Assembly (NCBI GenBank): GCA_001600495.1
Contig: BCKE01000059.1
Location: forward strand, 137,575 to 201,574
DNA length: 64,000 nt
Source of the DNA: Pilasporangium apinafurcum
Taxonomy: Eukaryota > Oomycota > Peronosporomycetes > Pythiales > Pythiaceae
Direction: 5' to 3'
Positions 10,853 through 21,353 of this stretch are shown here, piece by piece. The notes under the pieces were generated by a model. That model saw nothing but the letters and a program-made list of their open reading frames with translations, searched no databases and was not told where the DNA came from. Made by a program: the position numbers and the translations under genes. Positions within the stretch are counted from its first letter, which is position 1, and every line of letters starts with the position of its first letter.

Positions 10853-11446
10853 ATGAAGACACTGTTCCTTATATGTTCTGCTGCAGTGGCTCTGATGTCT
10901 ACAATGATGAGTGCTTCTGCGAACCTTCGCCAGCTCCAGGGAGGAGATTTTCCCAATGACCCCGATTGGACTGAAACTGGTGCGAATGATGGTTTGCCCG
11001 ATTTCACTGATAATGAGGGCAATGGCTTGGAATTTTCTGATACAGCGTGGCCAACTTCTGAAAGTAACACCATCGGGTTTGAACTTCCCGATGCAGCGGC
11101 CAATGGATTGACTTCAGAAACGTTACCAGTAAGCACTGACGCTACCGATGGAACTACCACTTTGGAACAAGATACGACCAATGCACCTCAGACGTTATTA
11201 CCAGGATCTGGTCAAGGTGATGTAGCAACGATCATGGTGCTGCTTCCAGCTTCTCTCGCGGGCAGTGATTCCGGTTCAGGAAGTTTTATGTTTGTTGGAA
11301 TGGATGATTCGAAGGAGGGTGCCGGCAGTGAGTCGAAAGGTGCTACCGAAGACACCAAAACGTCTGCCGCTGGAATGCTTCATACTCAGTCTATGTGTGT
11401 GATCTCGGGTATCTTGGCGACAGCGACGTTGCTTTCGCTTGCCTAA
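10853..11446 (+). CDS. Predicted secreted, GPI-anchor-like acidic protein
   Basis: Single exon, 197 residues from the ATG at 10853; an ATG 45 nt upstream is in frame, but only the second start places the signal sequence at the terminus. N-terminus MKTLFLICSAAVALM followed by small residues predicts a signal peptide cleaved after ASA. The mature region begins NLRQLQGGDFPND and is acidic and Ser/Thr/Gly-rich, with no Cys until the end. The C-terminus has small residues (TSAAG) then the hydrophobic stretch CVISGILATATLLSLA, the layout of a GPI attachment signal. NLRQLQ is not a true RxLR motif and no dEER follows, so I do not call it an RxLR effector. Lies between two annexin genes without obvious link; PIG-T of the anchoring machinery is encoded at 54400-56076. 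Confidence 0.75.
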   Translation: MKTLFLICSAAVALMSTMMSASANLRQLQGGDFPNDPDWTETGANDGLPDFTDNEGNGLEFSDTAWPTSESNTIGFELPDAAANGLTSETLPVSTDATDGTTTLEQDTTNAPQTLLPGSGQGDVATIMVLLPASLAGSDSGSGSFMFVGMDDSKEGAGSESKGATEDTKTSAAGMLHTQSMCVISGILATATLLSLA

Positions 11447-11853
11447 GCACTTTGCTGTCTTGTCCATTTCATAGTTGTGTCTGATTACATCATAATAGCA
11501 ATTCGTGTTACCATAAGACGCAATCAGTTCAGGATATTTTGTGGCTGTCACAACGCTTTTGTTCTAATGAATGAAGACGCACTCTCGTCTTCCCCTTAGT
11601 AGGCAGACCCAATATATGCATTATACAAATGAACTTTGCCGTTTGTTGTGCCAAATAAACACTCTCGAACTAGAGATGCGATTATTACGTGCTGCACGTG
11701 CATCACAGACACAATTATTGGAGCATAAGTGAAGCAAAGCAAACTATACGCCATTCAGTGAAGATTAAAGATCTGGATAAAATGAATCGCATGGGAAGAT
11801 GTTGTTCGTGCAAACGACAACAAACGCATCACATTTCAATATATTCTTGTTTG
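11447..11853. other. Convergent 3' flanks
   Basis: Between the ends of the secreted-protein gene and CDK5RAP3. AT-rich and contains AATAAA-like strings; nothing coding is seen. Confidence 0.5.
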
Positions 11854-14042
11854 TCAGAGACTGTTCACTTCGCCGATAATATTCACCTTGTACCCTTTAA
11901 ACAAGACAGGCAGGGTCCGTTCCAACTGCAGCATGAACGATCAGAACTTGACACAATATGCAATGCCAAACTAGAATCAAGCACATACCTCTTTCTTCAG
12001 CTTCTTCGTTGTTGTGACGAGTGCATCAATTTGTGGTTGATATTCCGCTGTGGCATCAATCAAATCAACATTTTTATCCTTTAGCAACTTGATCTCTCGA
12101 CTACACTTGTCCATCTGTGTTGTCATCATCTCTAAAGTCGCCACTTGACGATCTAAATACCGATCAGATGTTTTGATCAGGACAAGTTGCTGAAGGCGCT
12201 TATTCGTGATCAGTTCAATAGTCTGATTCACAGCAATTTCATAATTCTCGATGAATTCAACGCTTTGCTGTTTCAAAAGCACTACATTGCAAGCAGCAAT
12301 AGCTATTAATCAAGAATGCGAACGTATTAATGCAAACCCACAATACTGACACCCACCTGAAGCTCCCTGAAACTGGTTTGCGAAGGCGACGTGATCATCA
12401 TTTCCTGACAGTTCGATTCTACGCTGTCCCAAGAAAGCACGAAGCTCCAACAAATCGTTCAACACTCGCGCACGAAATTCTCCCTCACTCAATAAGCCAA
12501 CACGTGATGTACTGTTGATACCACTGCTAGTCAACCCAGATGCTTCAGTGACAATCAAATCATCTCCAAGAGTGCCTGATTCATTCACAAAGGGTTCAAC
12601 AACATCCGAACTGGTGATATCCCAGTCAATTTTAACGGGAGCATCCATATCGGCATCGCTCTGATCAACTGTTCCAGAGGGGTCGGATGAAAGTGTTTCG
12701 ATGCCCCAATCAATCGCGCCTTCATCAGCTGCATCCATGGTAATATCCCAGCTAATTTCTGCTGCTTCCGCTTCAAAATCGAGTGTTGGTGTAGATGCTT
12801 CCACGTCACCATCGTTGGCCGCACGCAACTCGCGAATTGCTGTAAAGAAGGTCGGTGGAGCAGCTGGTACATTTATGATGTTGTCGTCGACAGACGCCAT
12901 TGACTCCGAGTCAACTGTCACATTCTTCATTTTGTCTTTTTTGGACAATGTTGACGCTCCAGGTGTAGCATTGGGGTCATTACAACTATGCAAGTAGTCC
13001 TGAAGCGCCGCATGATATGCTATGACTGCATCGATACTGTCACTGCAGATAGTTTTCGCTATTTGATCAAAAATCGCGGGGAGTTCATACGGCAATCGCT
13101 GCAACTCTTCACGAAAATGCACACCCTGAACGATGTTGTAGTCACACACACATACACATGAATATACAGCACAATCGGTTAGGAAATCATATCAACTACA
13201 CGCTCAAGACATCTTTCATACCTGAATACCCATTGAAGCGCACGAATTCTCCAGCTGGCGCTTATACTCTGCGATACTTTTAGTAAGATCCTGCAGTATC
13301 ACAGCGGCAAAAATAAGCAACCACAACACATTTCCATATTGCTGATACAACCGTATAAGCATTTACCCCAATCTTTCGTTTGTTGTCAGCCACTTGTTTT
13401 TCATTCTGCTGCATTAACTTTTTGAGAAAAGGACTGGAAGGATTACGACAAAGTTACTTTTATGGTTTTACGCAGACATCATACATAATTTCTTACATTT
13501 CGTAGGCGGTATTTTGCGCAATAATCCGTGCCGCCTCGGCTGCAAAGACATTGTTTTTTTCGTAGAGACGAACCAACGCATTCCATTGCTTTACTACAGG
13601 CGAAGTATACTACAAGACAGACATCATTAACACGATACCGGCTCGATCAAAATCATAATGATCAGAAACCTTAACACGAAGTAGCCACTTACTTGTCCGA
13701 AAAAGTTCTTCTTCCCACCTTCTTCCGTTTCGACAAGGCTTTCGAGAATAAACTTGCAGTCAAAATAGTGCAAATCCTCGTAATTTGGCTTAGCGGAGCG
13801 GAACTTGACCAGTTTCTCACTCTCAAGCGGCAACGTTGGGTATAAGAGCGCAATGCCATCGCGGATCTGTTTCTGTTGGTCCATCCATTTCTGCGGCACG
13901 ATGCGTCGATCCACCAGCGCCTCTGCCATACAAAACGATAGATTCATTCAGCATACCATCATTAAAGGAAACAGCACATCATCTTCTCACCCAGCAGCTT
14001 CTTGTACTGAATGTCGATCGGCACTTTGCTCCGATCCACCAT
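11854..14042 (-). CDS. CDK5RAP3: CDK5RAP3/C53, UFM1 ligase cofactor and ER-phagy receptor
   Basis: Eight exons: 13991-14042, 13693-13922, 13497-13609, 13367-13433, 13222-13290, 12357-13125, 11989-12281, 11854-11925; 554 residues. Landmarks of the family are all present: start MVDRSKVPIDIQYKKLLEAL, LHYFDCKFILESL, YEKNNVF, YEIPFLKK, VLNDLLELRAFLGQR, SDRYLDRQVATLE and the C-terminus KVNIIGEVNSL. A disordered acidic loop (about residues 290-350) carries three short tryptophan motifs: ISWD, IDWG and IDWD. In animals and plants such shuffled ATG8-interacting motifs bind both ATG8 and UFM1, linking the UFL1-DDRGK1 complex at the ER to autophagy of stalled-ribosome products. The ATG at 14042 is confirmed by the VPIDIQ homology. 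Confidence 0.94.
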
Positions 14043-14669
14043 GCTCCTTTCCTCTCAATCGGTTCTGACATGACATACACTCTTCCATTCCTAGCAAAAT
14101 TGTAAAACCTCAATGTTATTTTCAAGGTTTTATAAATACCGGTATATCATACCGCAATTGAAGCAATACCGGTTTGACGCAGCTGACAATCTCATTTACC
14201 ACCCAGTCTAGGGTTCAGAAGTGGCAAATTTTTCCATATAATGGCAGTTACGGGTAGGGTTCAATCCTTTTTTTCATCAATCAAGAGTGTTTAAATGAAA
14301 CATTTTTATTATTTACCGCATTTCATTGGACGAAGGCTGCTCTGTCTTTAAACACTGATGAAGCTGCAAACTGATATTTCGAATTACGCAGGACGTGCGC
14401 CATTCTTGTCACATTTGATAAACTTGAAGGTGCATATATAAAGTTTCAAAGAGATATCCAAAAAGATACATTCTTGAACTTGCAGCTGTTTCACTGGCGT
14501 TGGTCTTAGTCTAAACACTGGGCATAAAAATCCGTTGACCTTGTCAAGATTCATCATCGATCATTTCCATGCATCGGTGCTCTCTGCATTTCCATTCCTC
14601 ACAATTGAAATTTCCACGTCAAGCACAAGCGCAAGTTTTCAAACCACTCCACCTCATTAAACAACAACG
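14043..14669. promoter_or_regulatory. Divergent promoter between CDK5RAP3 and annexin 2
   Basis: About 630 nt. Contains a TAAAACCT ... AAGGTTTTATA inverted pair at 14103-14136, close to the CDK5RAP3 start, followed by two ACCGGT-centred strings (14139-14174). Just upstream of annexin 2, CCATTCCTCACAATTG (14592-14607) resembles the oomycete initiator/flanking promoter region. No gene is seen. Confidence 0.4.
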
Positions 14670-15899
14670 ATGCTGAACATCTACCCGCCATCATCTTTCG
14701 ACATCTACAGAAAGGTCCAGATCCACTACTCCTCTGCCATTGATGCCGCCTGTGACGAAATCTACAAGGCCACTCAAGGTGTTGGCACGGACGAAAAGGT
14801 TTTGGTCAGGGTTCTTGGTCCCCGTTCGCCCAATGACCGTGGATTGATCGTCCACCGCTACAAGGAACTCTACAATACGTCTCTTCGTGATGTGGTCAAA
14901 AGCGAAACTTCGGGTGACTTCAATTACCTCCTCCAATTGACCTGCCTGAACATACCGCAAGCGGAAGCGTTCATCGTCTACCACGCAATGCATGGCGTTG
15001 GCACATCGGAAAATCTGATCTATCCGGTACAATTTTTCTTGTTTGGCTGTAGTAGATTGAAGTTGTGACAAATGAGCTGACGTAATTGTTATGTAGGTCT
15101 TGATGGGACGTACCAACGATGAAATCAACTTGTTGAAGAAGGCATTCTATGAAATGTATGGAACGGACCTCGCGGTTATGTTGAACGATGATTTAAGCGG
15201 TGACTTCAAGGCAATCATGGCGCTGGCTGTCAATGTAAGTGAGATTACTGATGCTGATCCTCTGGTAGCGTTAGGTATGCGGTGCTGACCATTGATCTGC
15301 TGAATGGTGCATAGGAACCCGTGGTTGAATACAAGCAGTCTTATCATACACAATCCAAGGTCGAAGAAGACGCTGATCTCATCTACAAAGCTGGTGAAGG
15401 CAAGTGGGGAACTGATGAAGGCAGCTTCATCAAGACCATCCTCTCTGCCCCACCTCAGCACTTGGTGCACATCGAGCAAGCCTACAAGGCAAAGCACGGT
15501 CATGGATTGGTCAAAGCTATTGAAAATGAGTTTAGCGGCACCTCCACCCAAGCCCTTGTTTTCCACGGTAAGCCCGTACTTTGACTATTGATTAACCTTC
15601 ACTTGATACTTTTACTAAAATGATCTATAACTTGTATTCCAGTTCGTTTAACTCTGGATCCATGGAACACGCTCGCAGATTACATTGACGACGCCATGAA
15701 GGGCATCGGTACAGACGAGTCTGCACTCAGTGCAGCCATTGTCCGCTACCATCCATATCTAAACAGAATCAAGCATGCCTATGAGGAGAAGCACAAGACC
15801 CAACTTCGCGACCGGGTGCAATCGGAGGTTAGCGGCTCGTATCAGGAACTCCTTTTGCACATCATCGACGCTCCACGCTCCGTCGGCAACTACGCCTAA
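14670..15899 (+). CDS. Annexin 2 of the cluster
   Basis: Exons 14670-15026, 15097-15234, 15315-15567 and 15643-15899; 334 residues, a normal length for a four-repeat annexin. Calcium loops: TQGVGTDEKV, MHGVGTSENL, EGKWGTDEGS, KGIGTDESAL. Each repeat carries the conserved acidic cap (KSETSGDF, LSGDFK, EFSGTS, EVSGSY); repeats 3 and 4 have SGTS and SGSY, so the usual Asp is missing there. Start MLNIYPPSSFD matches its paralogues. No tail: it ends shortly after the repeat 4 helix with IIDAPRSVGNYA. Membrane-binding role is by family. Confidence 0.94.
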
Positions 15900-16434
15900 G
15901 TTTGATTTTGTTTTGGTTTATGCTTTCCATTTATCAAGCTTGTCATGAAAGTGTTGACGATGTCGGTGACAAACGAAGTCCATCAGACCCTAAAACCAAA
16001 GCCATGCAATTGTTTGCATTTGTCAATTTTCGCAAAAGTAACATTGTAATAAAAAGAGTGTGAAGTTGTGTCTTAAGCGCGTTCCAAAATGCTTCTTCAA
16101 CCTCAGTAGTAGTACGAACGACGGGCACTAATAACACGTCAGTCGCGTCGGATACTCATTTTTTTTGCTATGTATACTTGCGTCCAACAAACACTACCCA
16201 TATATCCTGCCTGTCCTAATTGTATCCTTCCTGTGATTGGGTGACATACAAATCAGCCACATCCTATCAGTTCGCGGCCCAATCACATGGCGCTTGCACT
16301 GCCTGTACAATTTGATTTTGGGTTAGAAAAGCATACGAGACTGAAATGAAGAGGTGCCTGACAATGTCTGTTACTTTTTCCGTATCAGGCGCATCGCACT
16401 CGTCAATTTACTTCACTTCGCCTAAGGGAAAAAA
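15900..16434. promoter_or_regulatory. Annexin 3 promoter region
   Basis: Contains ATTGG at 16236-16240 and CCAAT at 16279-16283, forming an inverted pair about 40 nt apart and 150-200 nt upstream of the annexin 3 start. No coding frame is supported. Confidence 0.4.
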
Positions 16435-17690
16435 ATGCAGAATCTTTATCCTCCATCCGCACATGATGTCTACTTCCAACGGCAGATCTCCTTCCCAGCC
16501 GCAGTCGATGCCGCCTGTGAGAAGATCCGCCACTCGACCAAAGGGCTGGGGACGGACGAGCGCACGCTCATCAAGACTCTCAGCTCCTTCTCCCCAAACG
16601 ACCGCATACTCATCACACTCCGATACAAGCAGCTCTATCGTGAAGAGCTAAAGGATGTATTAGCAAGTGAGACGAGTGGAGATTTCGGATTTCTGTTGCA
16701 ACTGGTGGCAGTGTCGTTGCCTGAAGCTGAAGCGTATATTATCGACGCTGCGACATCTGGGGCTGGCACGACAGAGAAATTGCTCTATCCGGTACTTTGG
16801 ACGCAGTCGTCTTGAGATTATGCAGGCATTGTAACTCTATTGATGATCTATGATAATCCATGACATTTTAGGTTCTCCTCGGCCGCACGAATACTGAAAT
16901 GGAGATCTTGAAGAAAACCTATTTCGACATCTTCAACCAGGATCTTTCGGTGGTGGTCGATTCGGAAGTTGGAGGCGATTATAAAACGGTTCTAATGGCT
17001 GCTGTGCAGGTAATGCTTGCTTTTTACGCTTTTGCTACGGGATATTACGATTGTCAGGAGTAGTTTTACCGATCAGATTTTATTCTCATCTGTGCAGGGT
17101 ACTCGTATGGAGTATAATGCGGAGCTTCACACGAGAAAGAAGGCTGAAGAAGATGCTGAAGCATTGTACAACGCAGGAGAAGGCAAGTGGGGGACGGATG
17201 AAGATGCGTTTGTGAAAGTGGTCTTGTTCTCTCCTCCGTTGCACCTGCAGCATGTGAACGATGCTTATTTGAAGAAATACAACAAAGGAATAAAGGTCGC
17301 CATTGACAAGGAATTTAGTGGATATGCACGAACTGCGCTTCTCTTCTACAGTAAGAAGCGAAAAACTATCACATACGGAGCTGTATACACCTGATAGTGA
17401 TGAACTATTGCCTCATATTTATTATTGTATTTGTAGTGGATTTGGTGCTAAACTACAAGGAAGCACTCGCAAATCTTTTTGAAAGCACTATGAAGGGATT
17501 TGGTACGGATGAAAAGGGGCTCAGTTCAGCTCTTGTTCGTTACCACTCGTTTATCCCATACTTCTCCAAGACGTACGAGAAGTTGTTTGGTCAGACATTG
17601 AAAGACCGTATCGATGGCGAGGTTACTGGCGATTACCAAGATCTGCTCATGGCGCTTCTTGATGGTCCTTACTCGCCTACAGCACCTTGA
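16435..17690 (+). CDS. Annexin 3 of the cluster
   Basis: Exons 16435-16791, 16872-17009, 17098-17350 and 17437-17690; 333 residues. Exon lengths 357, 138 and 253 are the same as in annexins 2 and 4, and the intron phases (0, 0, 1) are shared. Calcium loops: KGLGTDERTL, SGAGTTEKLL, EGKWGTDEDA, KGFGTDEKGL. Acidic caps: ASETSGDF, VGGDYK, EFSGYA, EVTGDY. Repeat 3 has SGYA where Asp is usual. Starts MQNLYPPSAHD, ends GPYSPTAP. No low-complexity tail. Confidence 0.94.
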
Positions 17691-18398
17691 GAGTCATAAT
17701 GATGTCACAATTTACTTGTTGGATAAAGAACTGACCTAATATCATTAATAATGGTTGCGTTTTGCTTGTTAGTTGAATATATCATGCACCACATCGACAT
17801 CTCCATTGCTGACTAATTTCGTTCAACGTAATCCATTTTCTGAACAGTGCCCAAAAATGGTAACTGTTTCAGTTGCAAGTTAAATTGCTTCAGTAATTTC
17901 GATCTATCGAGCACCTTTTGAAATGGCTTGTAGTACATTTGTTCGACAGTGGTGGTGGCAGGATAAGGCACCAAACTAAAAAAATGTTAAGGCCATACTG
18001 CTGGTCTCTTAAGAACGAAATGATACACTCGAGTTTCTTGTAGTGCATTAAGAGGATGGCAAGTAACACACAAAGATGATTTCCCACAAGCAGGAAGTGC
18101 TGCTCACCTGATTTGTGTGTGTACCGCACAGAAAAGTGAACCCACATACCTTCCCACCCCTCTTTAAAGTGATATGAGATGACTGATATTTTGTATCAAT
18201 GATAAGTGGCAGTGGAGATGAAAATGAGCCCACTTCTCATGTCTACCCATTTTCGACGTGGGTAAAGTATAGACGTCAGCACACTTACGTGTGGGTACAA
18301 GAAAGACAAGGGAAGTGAGAAGTCAGTGAATGGCGAGCACCACTTCAGAAATCACAGGCATCTTACCACAATCAAGACATCGCTTTTAGCGCTTGACA
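17691..18398. other. Intergenic between annexins 3 and 4
   Basis: About 700 nt with no supported gene. The 3' part contains the repeated GTGGGTA/TACCCA strings near 18246-18296, which may form weak hairpins upstream of annexin 4. Confidence 0.4.
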
Positions 18399-19639
18399 AT
18401 GCTCAGCCTCTACGACCCCATATCCATCGACTTACACTTGAAACATTTTGTGATCAACTCACCCACGATCGACAATGCCTGCACAACTATTCGAGAAGCC
18501 ACGAAGGGACTTGGAACGGATGAAAGACAGCTAATCCGCGTGCTGTCGGGGTTTTCTCCGTACGAACGTGAACTCATCGCTAGCCGCTACAAAGAGCTTT
18601 ACAAACAGGAGCTGACAGATCTGCTCAAAAGCGAAACCAGTGGCGATTTCGGCTATTTGCTGCAATTGATCTGCCGATCGCTGCCTGAAACCGAAGCCTT
18701 TTTGCTGCGTAAAGCAACAAAAGGCGCAGGTACCAAAGAAGACGCGATTTATCCAGTGCGTAGTATTGGAAGATGTATGCGTATAGGGAGATATTCACGA
18801 CATTTGCTGACGTGCTGTTGATATCCGTGCCTATAGATTATCATGGGTCGAACGAACGAAGAAATTCAAATCCTCAAGCAGACCTACTTTGATAAATATA
18901 ACGAAGATCTCAGTGCGCTCATGAACTCGGAGCTAGGAGGAGATTTCAAGAAGGTGATCTTGGGTATGCTACAGGTGAGACTTCATCCAGTCTTGTCCTC
19001 TTCGTATCTACTTTTTTATATTTCGTTTTTTGTCATTTATTATCAGTCTCCATTGCTTCCTTACAATCCATCCTTCCATACGAAGGAAAAAGTTGAAGAG
19101 GATGCCGAAAAACTCTACAAATCGGGCCAGGGCAAATGGGGGACTGATGAGGAAACCTTTTTAAAGACGCTATTTACATGTCCACCGGAGCATCTCAATC
19201 ACATTAATGACCGTTACTGTCAACAGTATGGAAATAATCTCATCACTGCCATCGAGAAAGAGTTTAGTGGAGACGCAAAGAAGGCGCTCGTGTTTCACGG
19301 TGAGTGGGCAGTTATATACAATAGAGCACGGATAATAAATATATCTGACGGTTGTTTGTTTATCCTGTAGTGCGATTGAATCTCGACCCTTATTCACTGG
19401 TGGCGGAGCATTTTGAACACACCATGAAGGGCTTTGGAACGGATGAGAAAGCACTCAGTGCGGCTTTGATACGCTATCACCCCTGGCTCAAGCAAGTCGA
19501 AGAAGCCTACCAGAACAAGTACAAAAAGTCTCTTCGTGAGCGTATCCATGGGGAAGTGAGTGGAGACTATCGTAGACTCTTGTTGTCGCTCTATGACGCG
19601 CCACAAAGGAGTAGACCCCAAGTCCATCAAGTACTGTAG
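18399..19639 (+). CDS. Annexin 4 of the cluster
   Basis: Exons 18399-18755, 18837-18974, 19047-19299 and 19371-19639; 338 residues. Calcium loops: KGLGTDERQL, KGAGTKEDAI, QGKWGTDEET, KGFGTDEKAL. Caps: KSETSGDF, LGGDFK, EFSGDA, EVSGDY, so all four look intact. Start MLSLYDPISID aligns with the M-x-L-Y start of the paralogues (the ATG at 18399; a TTG two codons earlier is ignored). Ends YDAPQRSRPQVHQVL. The gene shares the 357/138/253 exon plan with annexins 2 and 3 and appears to be part of a tandem duplication series. Confidence 0.94.
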
Positions 19640-21353
19640 GAAAATGGAATGATGAGTGTGTTATCTTCTCTTGTTCGTACATCATACTGCAGCTCCTTTT
19701 ACTGTCAAAATACACCAAACCTCAACTTGAAATGGACCAGAACATCGGTATGAGTGTATCCAGGAAACTGTCAAAATCGGGTCAAATACAAATCACCTCC
19801 AACTAATTTTTGGCCACGTAATCAATTTTTCCTTTCCGTGTAGGTGCTTATTATTTGCCACAATCACTATAGTAAGAAAGTGATTGCGGCAATGAATTGC
19901 TCCTCCCTCGCCGATTCGGTCCTACGTGCCGATTGTTTGTCAAATCTAGCAGAGTGGGACAGGTCGACACGAGTGGCCACGCGATCCCCACATTTTTTTA
20001 CACACGTGCAATGATTGGTTCTTGACATACACACTTCAAGCATCAATGGGTGAAGAGAGGAATCTTGGTCAACGGCCCGATTTTAATTTTTCCACACCAT
20101 AGCCATTGATATTGGCTAGGAAGTGATAATTATACTCAACACCCTTCCACGTGTGGTTCCCTGCCGCTTGAAATAGCTTCATTACGTACCCCATGCTACC
20201 CATGCGCATATGTGCGGCTACCAAAACAAAAGGGATGAGATAAACAGTCTAGGAAGAGACGGCAGCCTCATCGCACCTACACTTCCTTCCCTTTTCCATG
20301 TGGTTGGGGAGACATTTCACCTAACCCTTTTAAATGGGAAGATGACGCGTAAACCATCACTCTTGCTCTTTCCGCCCAAACCCTCGATTTCCCGTGGCTG
20401 TGCAAGTGGTAAACATCCAGATTTTATCCACGGCAAGTGAGGCAGTGCCATAGAGACAACTATTTGTCCAACGGAATGATGTGAGTGGAAGAGTGTACAA
20501 ACATCTCTAGTCAAATTTCCAGAACAAATCCGGTTCTCTTTCATTGAACTTGCATGAGTGCTCACAATTTGACATACCATGAAATGTGGCTAATGCTACT
20601 ATCACCTTCTGTTTCACTTGACCTTGAGCAAGAAATCGCACAAAGAAAACAAAGTAACTTGCTTGCCAAGAATATTCCTTCTGAACCAGGGACGTTTTCC
20701 GACCATTTATTCATGTGGTCATTCACATTAGGCTATTCTAATCGATGCGACATGCCATGGTGGAACATCAGCAAACCAAAAGGTGGAGTAATCGCGCATT
20801 TTCGTTTGCTTGCTCTCCTGTCCCCCACCATTCCTTCCATCCGAATGATTGCGGCACAACTCCGACCTTCCCACGATTATGACAAAAACACGCAGATAAA
20901 ACAAGACCTACCCCTCTAAACGATTATGGTATACTTGGTTTCATTCGCGTTAAAGCCTTTTACCCACAAATGGGTTAAGCCCGCACTTAAATTTTGTACT
21001 TGAAAGTGCGGACTTATACATGTACTGCAGCAGCCATTTTTTCCTTTCATATAGTACTAGTTACTTTTGACAAAGCCAGTGTGGTGCGTGTTTTATTGAT
21101 ATTGCGTACTTAATATTTGCGGGTTTATTACATGTTTACCTCATCTACCCTTTGGTGGATGGTTTCCCTACCCGCATTGAGTGATTTCGCACCGGTTCTT
21201 GGTCTAAACATCCATAAACATGACCACAGACACACACTCATCGCGCATGAATTCCTTCTTTCTTTCCGCAACTGGGCGTTGTAAATTGTTGCGATAGGCC
21301 ATTCACACGCGCTTTTTCCATCAACTACAAAATTAGTCTTGTGTTAAACAAAC
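19640..21353. other. Long gene-poor spacer
   Basis: About 1.7 kb. No frame has protein-like composition over a useful length. It contains several short inverted repeats (19855-19892, 20099-20118, 20981-21011) and the 5' flank of the kinase gene. Could hold an unrecognised RNA gene or distal regulatory sequence; none can be named. Confidence 0.5.
19855..19892. repeat. Near-perfect inverted repeat (hairpin)
   Basis: Arms TTGCCACAATCACT and AGTGATTGCGGCAA pair with a single A/C mismatch around a 10-nt loop (13 pairs). It lies 220 nt downstream of annexin 4. Could be a transcript-end hairpin or an extruding element; no partner copy was noticed. Confidence 0.6.

Noticed and set aside
10910-10990. 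NLRQLQ near the N-terminus of the secreted protein as an RxLR effector motif
   Set aside because: The pattern is not R-x-L-R, no acidic dEER motif follows, and the C-terminal hydrophobic signal argues for a surface-anchored protein.
14200-14275. GGGTTCAATCC followed by a T-run, resembling the T-arm and terminator of a tRNA gene
   Set aside because: The flanking bases do not form a T-stem, and no acceptor or anticodon arm can be drawn upstream.
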